From Psychrobacter sp. (GTDB lineage: Bacteria; Pseudomonadota; Gammaproteobacteria; Pseudomonadales; Moraxellaceae): a stretch of 6,507 nucleotides of DNA. Below the pieces are notes generated by a model. It was not told the DNA's origin. It searched no databases and saw only the letters and a program-made list of their open reading frames with translations. A program made the translations under genes and the position numbers. Location: the NCBI GenBank assembly GCA_029256865.1, contig JARIEH010000092.1, positions 1-6,507 on the forward strand, given 5' to 3'. Positions 1 through 6,507 of the stretch are shown one piece after another (position 1 is the first letter of the stretch; every line of letters starts with the position of its first letter).

Positions 1-3000
1 CAAGCTTTACATCACCATAAAACTGCGGCTTCTCAAGCGTACCACCAAGCCCTCCTGCCATGGTGATGTTGCCTTCAAGCGCACGCATACCTGGGAAGAA
101 AGGTTTGAAAACAGCGAGATTGAGCTCGTTCAATACCAAAGCGCCTGATATTGGCTTAGGAGTTTTATACGGATCGACGATGACTTCTGCATAGCCTCGA
201 GCACCGCGTCCAGTATTGATGTCTGCACGTAGTTTCAAACCTTCAGGGACAGATAATGCAATCAAAGACACGCGCTCATATGGGAAAGTGACAGGTGCCA
301 TATCCCCTTCTTGAATCAGACCAATTTTACCGTTATCTGAATACAAGGTGGTATTGATAGTAGGTGGACGACCACGTTGCCAACCCACAATGGCCTTACC
401 ATTGATGGTGCCATGCCAGTCGATATCTTTGGGTAAAAACACTGAAAACAACGATGTATCTAGCTTTTGTAAGACAATGTCCACTTGTCCACTGGCCGCA
501 GAAGCGATCAGATTCTCACGCAGACAAAGCTTGCCAGTTTGATCTGCTGCTTGCCAACAATGCGCTGCTAGCTGTACTTTTAGATCACTGGTGCCGCTAT
601 TTTGCGGCTTTGGTAGATTAACAATCAACTGCGCAGGCTGTAGCTGATTTAAGGTTGCATATTGTGATTTTACGCGGCCTTTACCGATTACACCTGACCA
701 ACTGAGCTGATCACGATTAAAGCCACCTTTTAGCCGCGCTGAGATATCGAGTTGCTTATTGGCCACCTCAAGATCAAATACATGAGATTGCTCGGTACCA
801 TTAAAAGAGGCATCAACACTTTTAAAGCTTTGCCCACCTGCCTCTAAACCTTCGGCGCTAATGATTAACTGACTGGGACTGTTGGCCAAGTTTACTAACT
901 TGCCACGCACTCGACCTTGGCGCAGAATAAACCCAGGCAAGGCAATACGCTCGCCCACCAGATCGATATAAATCGTCGGCAATGCTTGCCGTGCAGGCTG
1001 TGACAAAGTCACGCCACCTGTCACTTGACCCGCAAGCTTGTCTGAAAGCTGATCAAGGCTAGTGATATTAACCTTGGCTTGCAGCTGCTTGGCATTGCCA
1101 TTAGCCGTCAGATAGTTACTTCCCCAGCGCAGCACGAGATTATCAGCATTCAGGCTATCGATGAGTGCATTCACCTGTTGATACTGTGCTTCAGCATCTT
1201 GAGCCTTTAAACGCTGAAAATAACTGGCCATATCTGCTGGTAAATTTAGCTTGGCCGCCAAATTACCTTTGGCACTTAACGGCTGGCCTTTTAGCGTTCC
1301 ATTTAGATTGATCTGTTTTAGATTAATAATTTGCTGCGCTTTGCCCCAACGACCATCGGTATTTAAATTACCCGTAATCATACTTGGGGTGTCTTTTAGG
1401 AAATATCCTAAATTAAAACGATCCATCACCGCACTGATATTCCATGCAATGCCTTGACGCACATCAACAGTCCCTTTGGCATCGATGCTACCCGCTGCGC
1501 CCACATGACGAAAACGCTTAAGACGAATCAGCTGCGAATCACCACTCGCATCAATGATTAGCTTACCTGCAGGTAGCTGCTCGGCATCAAGCACACCATC
1601 GAAATCCACCGCAAAACGCTGTAACTTTCCAGGCGCATTTGGGCGATTGTTGGGCGCAGGCTGCCACTGGCCACTGGTCTTTAAGTCACCTGTAACAATG
1701 GCTGGATTGTTCGGTAAAAAATAACCCAAGTCGAAATTATGAAAGCGCCCCGTTACCGTCCAACCGATGTTTTGACGTAGATCAATCACACCTTTCGCCG
1801 CGACCGCACCTGCCTCACCCGAATAGTTTAGCTTGCGTACGTTAATGAGCTTTGGTGTACCAGCCGCATCAATCGATAGCCGACCATCAGGAACATCAGC
1901 AGTATTAAGCTGACCATCAAAACGCACATCAAATACCGACAGTTCACCACCGATGATATCCACGCGAACATCACCGCCACCCGCAATCCCAATATCACGA
2001 CCGTCTTGCGTGGCATCAAGCTTTGCCTGCAGATCAGTATTTTTTAAGCTAATAATATGACGCTGACCTTTAACGCCATTTTTGGTGATATTCAGCAGAC
2101 GACCATTAGCACTGAGACGTCCTGTGAGGCGTTCAAGTGGTAAATCGCTCCGATACTGTTTGGGCAATAAACCCTTGGTACGCGCATCGATCTGCCACGT
2201 GAGAGGTCGCTGCTGAGTGGCCAGCTGTATTTGACCAATGCCTGACAGGTCACCGACAATACCTTTGTAATTAAGCCTGTTGATGTCAATGATGTTGCCA
2301 GCTTTACGGACACGCACATCATAGTTGCCTTTGGGTGCGGCATTTAGCTCATTGATAAGCGCCGTTGCATCGACAGACAGACGCGAGCCACGCACGATGA
2401 CATCAGCCTGTCCACGCGGACTATCAATGTTACCAATATCTGGCACATTGCGGCGAATAAGGTTTTGCCACTTAGCAGCAACATACCAAGGCGCAGCTTG
2501 TGTAGACTTAGGTGACACCTTGCCACGCACGATATTGGCATTGACGTGTTCGCCATCACGCTGACGCAAATCAGCATCAATTTGTAAGTTACCCGCGCTA
2601 TTCTGATGTTGATAGTGCATTGACAGCTTGCCGTTTAGCTTTTGTGGTGCATAAGCCTTAAAATCAGCATAATCATTAGGAATAGCACGGCGCACATCGA
2701 AATTACTGCCTGTTGCTCGCACCTTGGCATCAAAGCTGTCTTGCCAGTCTAAAATACCTTGCAGCGATAAACGTCCAGCAGGAACCTCTGCGTCTAGACG
2801 ATCTATGCGCAGTTGGCTATTGGCAATGATGCCACGGCCTTGATAGTGTCCTGAAGGGATGTCTTTAGCAGTCAGTTCAGTATTAATACGCAAGCGTATC
2901 TCAGAGATAACACCGCTTGCAGTCGCCATGCCCTCTTTTAGATGAATTTTTTGACCCTCGGCATAAGGAATGAGGACATCCTTCCACTGGAGCTTGGCTT

Positions 3001-3841
3001 GGAACGGTGCGTTTTTATCCAACCCTTGTACGACGAATTCACCCCGCACATCACCTTCATTGTAACGACTACGGACTTTCCCTACTGTACGCTTAAGACT
3101 GCCAGTTGCGGTAATATTAAGGGGATCAACATAGGCTTTTTCTAAGGCGCTGACTTCAACGATAGCGGAAGCATCAAGCGGATAATCACCTTGCAGGTCG
3201 ATATCGCCTTTCAGGCCACTAACTTTGACAATATCTGCATAACGCAAATCACCACGGCCAACCGTCACCTGACTCTCTACCCACGTTAGATCACGAGCAG
3301 CAATATCATGAACAACAATAGGCTCTTTCGTCACTTGTTTATAAACGATGGTCTTTATTTTGGCTCGATCAAAACGCAAGTTAACGGGCAATTGCAGAGT
3401 TTTATAGTCAAAAGGCTCGCCTGTTGGAGGACTGTTATTGATGATTTCTATACGTTGGATATCCGCATCACGCAGATGCACTTCTTTGGCAAACACCGCA
3501 CGCCAACCTATTTTGACATATGCTTTATCCACCAGTATTTGTAGATCTTCGGTCGCCTTAATGTCAATATCACTGACCCAGATACCATCACGCAAATTGC
3601 CTTCACCGTATTTAAGCTCAATGCCCGTCTCAGCGCCAATTTTTTCTAAGATAAATTTAGTACCTGACTCTGTTCCTGCCATATAAAAGAATATGGCAAA
3701 CATAATCAGCAAAACGATGAGTATCAATACCAGTAACTTGAGCACAAAAGACAACGGATACCAACGACGTACCGCGCGGGCATCTCTTTGAGCAGGGTCT
3801 TCATCCAATGGATGGTTAGGCGGAGTTTTTTTGGTTAACAT
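1..3841 (-). CDS. tamB: TamB, inner-membrane-anchored periplasm-spanning subunit of the translocation and assembly module (3' end missing)
   Basis: The frame is open from ATG (3841-3839) to the window edge: 1280 codons with no stop, as I checked by translating it through. Residues 1-30 are a polar head ending ARAVRRWYPL, positive inside. Residues 31-54 are one hydrophobic uncleaved anchor, followed by AGTESG, as in TamB proteins. The rest is a long run of short beta strands with recurring Gly-Asp/Asn turns, expected to form a hydrophobic-lined groove as in AsmA-like lipid bridge proteins. Residues 1132-1148 (FSVFLPKDIDWHGTING) and about 1240-1280 (FFPGMRALEGN, GGTLEKPQFYGD) match the style of the C-terminal TamB/DUF490 domain, so the end that contacts TamA lies mostly beyond base 1. 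E. coli TamB has 1259 residues, so this protein is clearly longer. The ATG is preferred because an in-frame TAA lies 9 bases upstream (3851-3853) and the later Met codons fall inside the anchor. Probably co-transcribed with tamA. Confidence 0.95.
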   Translation of the reverse strand, partial: MLTKKTPPNHPLDEDPAQRDARAVRRWYPLSFVLKLLVLILIVLLIMFAIFFYMAGTESGTKFILEKIGAETGIELKYGEGNLRDGIWVSDIDIKATEDLQILVDKAYVKIGWRAVFAKEVHLRDADIQRIEIINNSPPTGEPFDYKTLQLPVNLRFDRAKIKTIVYKQVTKEPIVVHDIAARDLTWVESQVTVGRGDLRYADIVKVSGLKGDIDLQGDYPLDASAIVEVSALEKAYVDPLNITATGSLKRTVGKVRSRYNEGDVRGEFVVQGLDKNAPFQAKLQWKDVLIPYAEGQKIHLKEGMATASGVISEIRLRINTELTAKDIPSGHYQGRGIIANSQLRIDRLDAEVPAGRLSLQGILDWQDSFDAKVRATGSNFDVRRAIPNDYADFKAYAPQKLNGKLSMHYQHQNSAGNLQIDADLRQRDGEHVNANIVRGKVSPKSTQAAPWYVAAKWQNLIRRNVPDIGNIDSPRGQADVIVRGSRLSVDATALINELNAAPKGNYDVRVRKAGNIIDINRLNYKGIVGDLSGIGQIQLATQQRPLTWQIDARTKGLLPKQYRSDLPLERLTGRLSANGRLLNITKNGVKGQRHIISLKNTDLQAKLDATQDGRDIGIAGGGDVRVDIIGGELSVFDVRFDGQLNTADVPDGRLSIDAAGTPKLINVRKLNYSGEAGAVAAKGVIDLRQNIGWTVTGRFHNFDLGYFLPNNPAIVTGDLKTSGQWQPAPNNRPNAPGKLQRFAVDFDGVLDAEQLPAGKLIIDASGDSQLIRLKRFRHVGAAGSIDAKGTVDVRQGIAWNISAVMDRFNLGYFLKDTPSMITGNLNTDGRWGKAQQIINLKQINLNGTLKGQPLSAKGNLAAKLNLPADMASYFQRLKAQDAEAQYQQVNALIDSLNADNLVLRWGSNYLTANGNAKQLQAKVNITSLDQLSDKLAGQVTGGVTLSQPARQALPTIYIDLVGERIALPGFILRQGRVRGKLVNLANSPSQLIISAEGLEAGGQSFKSVDASFNGTEQSHVFDLEVANKQLDISARLKGGFNRDQLSWSGVIGKGRVKSQYATLNQLQPAQLIVNLPKPQNSGTSDLKVQLAAHCWQAADQTGKLCLRENLIASAASGQVDIVLQKLDTSLFSVFLPKDIDWHGTINGKAIVGWQRGRPPTINTTLYSDNGKIGLIQEGDMAPVTFPYERVSLIALSVPEGLKLRADINTGRGARGYAEVIVDPYKTPKPISGALVLNELNLAVFKPFFPGMRALEGNITMAGGLGGTLEKPQFYGDVKL
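1346..1615 (-). repeat. TamB internal repeat, copy B (residues 743-832)
   Basis: Copy B starts FAVDFDGVL and ends TGNLNTDGRW, with LGYFL at 811-815. It aligns without gaps to copy A at a period of 318 bp (106 codons). Sixteen residues separate the copies; in copy A's tail these are Pro/Asn-rich (QPAPNNRPNAPG). The tandem arrangement points to unequal recombination or slippage that lengthened the TamB groove by one unit. Confidence 0.88.
1664..1933 (-). repeat. TamB internal repeat, copy A (residues 637-726)
   Basis: Copy A starts FDVRFDGQL and ends TGDLKTSGQW. It aligns without gaps to copy B, 106 residues further on, with about 39 identical positions of 90 by hand count. Shared anchors are IDA.G...LI, AG...AKG, the D.RQ.I.W segment, LGYFL (705-709 here) and TG.L.T.G.W. 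It probably represents one complete structural unit of the beta groove. Confidence 0.88.
2096..2323 (-). repeat. Diverged third copy of the TamB repeat unit (residues about 507-582)
   Basis: A more distant match to copies A and B: INRLNYKG (520-527; compare VRKLNYSG in copy A), then a strand with LTW (compare IGW), then LTGRLSANGRL (compare VTGDLKTSGQW). A gap of about 4 residues is needed, and the spacing to copy A is about 148 residues rather than 106. It suggests that the unit is an old building block of this protein, of which A and B are the most recent duplication. Confidence 0.5.
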
Positions 3842-3954
3842 GACACTCAATTACGTTAAAAAAATCATTACCAGTAATCGGTAAAATTAATGGGCACAGC
3901 TGACTAATAACCAATCTTTTTGGCGCTGTTTCTTTTAGCAGTATACTTAAAACC
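3842..3954 (-). other. tamA-tamB intergenic spacer
   Basis: The spacer is 113 bp and AT-rich. It contains a small dyad plus a T run (listed separately) and no convincing promoter. The ribosome binding site for tamB is weak: only GAG, 5 to 7 bases before the ATG, can pair with the 16S tail. The distance rules out simple stop-start translational coupling between tamA and tamB. Confidence 0.7.
3858..3884 (-). terminator. Weak hairpin plus T7 tract between tamA and tamB (possible attenuator)
   Basis: On the coding strand TTACC (3884-3880) can pair with GGTAA (3872-3868) around a 7-base loop. TGA and then seven T's (3864-3858) follow. The inner 12-mer ATTACTGGTAAT (3878-3867) is itself an alternative dyad with 5-base arms. 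A stem followed by T's is the layout of a Rho-independent terminator, but five pairs with only two G-C is too weak for efficient termination. At most it would partly reduce tamB transcription; it may equally be a protein-binding dyad or chance in AT-rich DNA. Confidence 0.25.
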
Positions 3955-6507
3955 CTATAAAGGCGAGCCAATAAAGAAGTGCAGTCTAACTGGAATACTG
4001 TCTTCTGTCACGCCAGCAGCGACATCGACACGTACCACACCTACAGGTGATGCCCAGCGAATACCAACGCCAACCCCGACCTTAGTGTCAGCGTTAAAGT
4101 CTTTGTCATAAGCGTTACCCACATCCGTAAACACCGCGCCACGAAAACCAGGTATAAATTCATAGTTATATTCAGCGCTACCGACAGCCAATATCTGCCC
4201 ACCCGTTAGATAGCCCTTGTCTAATGGTGATAAACTCTCATAATCATAACCGCGAATACTTTGATCACCACCCGCAAAAAAGCGTAATTTATAAGGCACT
4301 TCGTAAAAATCATCCGCCCAAAGATAGCCGGTATCTAAACTCCCAAGTACCTGATGCTTATTAGAATCTCCAAAGCTATAAATACCACTGACCCCAGCTC
4401 GAGCAATCGCCATATCAGTATCAGTAAAGGCGCTATCTGTACCAGCTTCAATACCATAATATTGACGTATACCACGAGTGGGATTGGTCACATTGTCAAC
4501 GTCTGTTTTACTGATACCATAGCCGAATAATAGGGCTTTTTGTTTGGGTTTAGAGGAAGTAAAACGTACGGGAAGATCCTCTAAATCAGCTGCATCGAGA
4601 CCCGTCTCCAGCTCATCTAATCGGTAACGCACAGAGTAGCTACGATTCCAGCCACTGTCGCGACGAATGTTGCGTGCCAATCCTGCTTTTAGCGTCTTGG
4701 TGGACAAATCGAAGTTCCCTTCTCCTTGGTCAATCACCTCTTCCTCATACGTCAAACTGGCATCTAACTTATCATTCAGCGGATGTTTCCATGGACGACT
4801 GCCATAGACAGTGACGTTTTTATTAATCCGTGATATGGCGGTTTCTGCTCCAGCTTGATAGCCTTTACGGTTGATGAGATTGTAGTCTATTTTAGCGGTC
4901 GCTCGAGTACCTGTATCGGTGCCATAACCAATACCGACCTGGGCATCACGTGGTTTTTCAGCTGAGACATAGACATACAAGGGTACTTTTTTATTCTCTT
5001 GCACTTGCTGTGGGGTTTTGCGCCCTTCTAGCGTTGGCGCGACAAAGTTCTCATCATTGAGAATGCTCTCTTCTTCAGGAAATATCTTTTTGGCCACATT
5101 ACTGATGGAGTTACTAATTTTACCTAAAATACTATTGACAGCTTCTGGTGGTTTTTCATCGAGTACTCGATCGTTTGGCAAAGTACTTAAACGATCTGCT
5201 TTTGCTTTAATAGCCAATAGCTTATCGTGTGTTTCCTGATCAACTTCAAACTCAATGGGAGCCACATCTGCGGCATCTACAGTCGCGCCACTATTGGCAT
5301 TGATAGTGTCATTAGTATCGTTATCTGCACTGTCGACATCACTATCTATCATGCCACTGTCATCAGAATCTGTGGCGGTATTATCAAAGGCTAAAGTACT
5401 GCTCTCACTACTCTCATCGGGTGGCAATATTGACTCAACGTTGACGGTATTAAAATAACGGGTCGCTGATAAGTCGTTACTAAACTTAGTAACAGCGGGA
5501 CGATAAAACGGATCTCCTGCTTCGAAGCCTATCAACTGCTTTAGTACTGAGGTCTCAACAGGGAGCTTTTCAGGGTCCCGCGTCAGTGTGCCCGACTCTC
5601 TATCGTAAGTAAAAAACACTACTTCATCAAACTTATAACGATCGCCCGTATCATAGACCAGTGACACATCGGCGGTATTATCAGGCAAAATAATATCCAC
5701 TGATTTATTCAACCAATATTGATCAAAGTACCCATAAGTATTACTTAGAGACTCTAACGCAGCCTTGCTATTTTTATAGACACGATGGTTAAACACATCA
5801 CCTTCTTGCGGTGGCAAGCTATCTTCAAGTGCTTGAAACTCAGGCTGCTCACTTCCTTCACCGCGAATATCTAAAATACGATTGTCTACGCGTACGGGCT
5901 CGCCAAGCTCTTCAATAATCACCTCAATAGTATCGGCGGTTGGCTGACGAAGACGTAAAGTCACATCATAGTAACCCACTGCCCGCGCCGCATCTAATGC
6001 AGTCTGGCGCAGACGCGGTAAAGCAGCGGTAAAGTCCGTAACCGCTTGCACACTGGTATCATCAAGTGCCGCTTTAATATTATTGATCGGCTGAATGTCT
6101 TTATCAGCTTTGATCAGCTTTGGCTGTGCATCATCGGCAGCCGCTTGCTGCAAATAAACCGTCGTTTCTACGTTAGGGATCGCCATCACGCCGCCGTTAA
6201 ACAGACGGTTATATAAGCCTTTAACCAAACCACCCCTATTACGCGCTAAAGATTTGGGTTTAGCAGCTTGCTCTATACTCGCGGTGACAGCTTGTGTCTC
6301 GGTGGACACTTGATATTCAGGTAAATAATCTTCAGGATTTAAAGGATTCGCCTTATCGATTTCTCGCTCAATTGACTGAACATTCTCAATTCCAGTATTG
6401 TCGCCCTCAACATTCTCAATAGGTAGCTTGCCAGCATTTACTTGAGCTTTAACATCAGCCGTACTATTCTCAGCACCAGTTACCCTATCAGGTTCTTGCT
6501 GTGCCAA
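3955..6507 (-). CDS. tamA: TamA, outer-membrane Omp85-family subunit of the translocation and assembly module (5' end missing)
   Basis: TamA is a BamA-like outer-membrane barrel that works with TamB in outer-membrane protein assembly. 850 residues are visible, against about 577 for E. coli TamA. In order: a polar segment (1-110); POTRA1 (about 111-205, with the GYYDVTLRL segment near 178); POTRA2 (about 206-290, ending TGDRYKF); POTRA3 (about 291-360, resuming at 507-515 with KVPLYVYVS); and a 16-strand barrel (about 517-850). The barrel holds LRFFAGGDQSIRGY (741-754), the family's L6 lock motif, and GVGVGIRWASPVG near 811. It ends RLHFFIGSPL, like E. coli TamA, which also ends in Leu. There are no cysteines. 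An insertion of about 146 residues splits POTRA3. The frame opens with TTG at the window edge. I read this TTG as an internal Leu codon just after an unseen signal peptide (LAQQ resembles a cleavage site), so the true start lies outside. tamB follows 113 bp downstream. Family assignment is firm; the alternative, a BamA paralogue, is disfavoured by three POTRAs and tamB next door. Confidence 0.95.
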   Translation of the reverse strand: MAQQEPDRVTGAENSTADVKAQVNAGKLPIENVEGDNTGIENVQSIEREIDKANPLNPEDYLPEYQVSTETQAVTASIEQAAKPKSLARNRGGLVKGLYNRLFNGGVMAIPNVETTVYLQQAAADDAQPKLIKADKDIQPINNIKAALDDTSVQAVTDFTAALPRLRQTALDAARAVGYYDVTLRLRQPTADTIEVIIEELGEPVRVDNRILDIRGEGSEQPEFQALEDSLPPQEGDVFNHRVYKNSKAALESLSNTYGYFDQYWLNKSVDIILPDNTADVSLVYDTGDRYKFDEVVFFTYDRESGTLTRDPEKLPVETSVLKQLIGFEAGDPFYRPAVTKFSNDLSATRYFNTVNVESILPPDESSESSTLAFDNTATDSDDSGMIDSDVDSADNDTNDTINANSGATVDAADVAPIEFEVDQETHDKLLAIKAKADRLSTLPNDRVLDEKPPEAVNSILGKISNSISNVAKKIFPEEESILNDENFVAPTLEGRKTPQQVQENKKVPLYVYVSAEKPRDAQVGIGYGTDTGTRATAKIDYNLINRKGYQAGAETAISRINKNVTVYGSRPWKHPLNDKLDASLTYEEEVIDQGEGNFDLSTKTLKAGLARNIRRDSGWNRSYSVRYRLDELETGLDAADLEDLPVRFTSSKPKQKALLFGYGISKTDVDNVTNPTRGIRQYYGIEAGTDSAFTDTDMAIARAGVSGIYSFGDSNKHQVLGSLDTGYLWADDFYEVPYKLRFFAGGDQSIRGYDYESLSPLDKGYLTGGQILAVGSAEYNYEFIPGFRGAVFTDVGNAYDKDFNADTKVGVGVGIRWASPVGVVRVDVAAGVTEDSIPVRLHFFIGSPL
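4990..5427 (-). other. Inserted segment inside TamA POTRA3 (residues about 361-506)
   Basis: In E. coli TamA the POTRA3 strand after the helix (WFNSVVV) is followed within about 10-15 residues by the last strand and the barrel. Here the matching strand YFNTVNVESI (351-360) and the last strand KVPLYVYVS (507-515) are separated by about 146 residues. The segment has three parts: an acidic Ser/Asp/Asn-rich tract (364-414), a helical-looking part (about 424-476, including an amphipathic stretch at 456-476), and a polar linker (about 477-506). The reading frame and flanking domain sequence stay intact, so it is an in-frame loop extension projecting into the periplasm near the barrel entrance, not a broken gene. 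Function unknown. Confidence 0.8.
6178..6507 (-). other. Polar low-complexity segment before TamA POTRA1 (residues 1-110)
   Basis: The first POTRA strand appears to be NVETTVYLQ (112-120). Before it lie about 110 residues rich in Glu, Asn, Gln and Ala, with no hydrophobic core. Then comes a basic stretch (KPKSLARNRGGLVKGLYNRL, 83-102). In E. coli TamA, POTRA1 starts almost directly after the signal peptide. The segment is probably a flexible periplasmic tether. No known domain is recognised. Confidence 0.6.
6379..6420 (-). repeat. 12-bp direct repeat, two copies 30 bp apart, in the tamA N-terminal segment
   Basis: ATTGAGAATGTT on the coding strand occurs at 6420-6409 and again at 6390-6379. 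It encodes IENV twice at a 10-residue spacing (30-33 and 40-43). This looks like a short in-frame duplication in a disordered region, the sort that lets linker length drift. Confidence 0.75.

Noticed and set aside
348..3686. Several 60-80 codon plus-strand frames and minus-strand alternate frames across 348-3686
   Set aside because: All lie within the continuous tamB reading frame, have no family resemblance and show compositions typical of out-of-frame shadows.
1..3841. Possible frameshift or broken tamB, since several short frames pile up here
   Set aside because: Codon-by-codon reading from ATG at 3841 gives 1280 uninterrupted residues with TamB features from anchor to C-terminal domain. 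The gene is only cut by the window edge.
3848..3850. TTG three codons before the tamB ATG as an alternative start
   Set aside because: It sits directly after an in-frame TAA, has no ribosome binding site, and the ATG gives the same protein less three residues.
3936..3948. TATACT as a -10 box for a tamB promoter in the spacer
   Set aside because: The hexamer is one base from consensus, but no reasonable -35 lies 16-18 bases upstream and AT-rich DNA gives such matches by chance.
3920..5458. Short plus-strand frames at 3920-4111, 5018-5239 and 5255-5458
   Set aside because: They are antisense to conserved tamA coding sequence or to its Asp/Ser-rich insertion. The Ser/Leu/Val-rich translations are what the complement of such codons gives.
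1..6507. A novel defence, mobile or CRISPR system
   Set aside because: All but 113 bp is accounted for by tamA and tamB. No spacer-repeat array, transposase, integrase, inverted terminal repeats or RNA gene was seen.

Overview
The window holds the adjoining parts of two long genes on the minus strand, read from the high-coordinate end to the low: tamA (outer-membrane Omp85-family translocation protein) and then tamB (its very large inner-membrane-anchored, periplasm-spanning partner). Both run off the window. tamA enters at base 6507 already in frame, without its beginning, and tamB leaves at base 1 without a stop codon. The tamB frame is open for 1280 codons (3841 down to 2) and is the largest feature here. 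The organism is a Gram-negative bacterium. The order tamA-tamB, the protein style and the moderate base composition suggest a gammaproteobacterium of the Moraxellaceae, perhaps Psychrobacter; this placement is an impression, not a proven assignment.

Layout: 3955-6507 (minus) is tamA, with an N-terminal low-complexity region, three POTRA domains and a C-terminal 16-strand barrel carrying the family's IRGY motif. POTRA3 is interrupted by an extra segment of about 146 residues, part of it strongly acidic. Bases 3842-3954 are a 113-bp spacer with a small dyad followed by seven T's on the coding strand. Bases 1-3841 (minus) are tamB: a short cytoplasmic head, one membrane anchor, then a long repetitive beta-rich periplasmic body reaching into the C-terminal TamB (DUF490) domain, where the window ends. 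The body contains a clear 106-residue-period internal duplication and only two cysteines. No stretch over 300 bases lacks a gene. No RNA gene, mobile element or CRISPR array was seen.

The two products are expected to form the translocation and assembly module (TAM). TamA sits in the outer membrane with its POTRA domains in the periplasm. TamB is anchored in the inner membrane, crosses the periplasm and docks on TamA through its C-terminus. The family is linked to outer-membrane protein insertion and, as an AsmA-like bridge protein, to phospholipid transport to the outer membrane. The system itself is known. The unusual parts are the TamA POTRA3 insertion, the long segment before POTRA1, and the recent-looking repeat in TamB.
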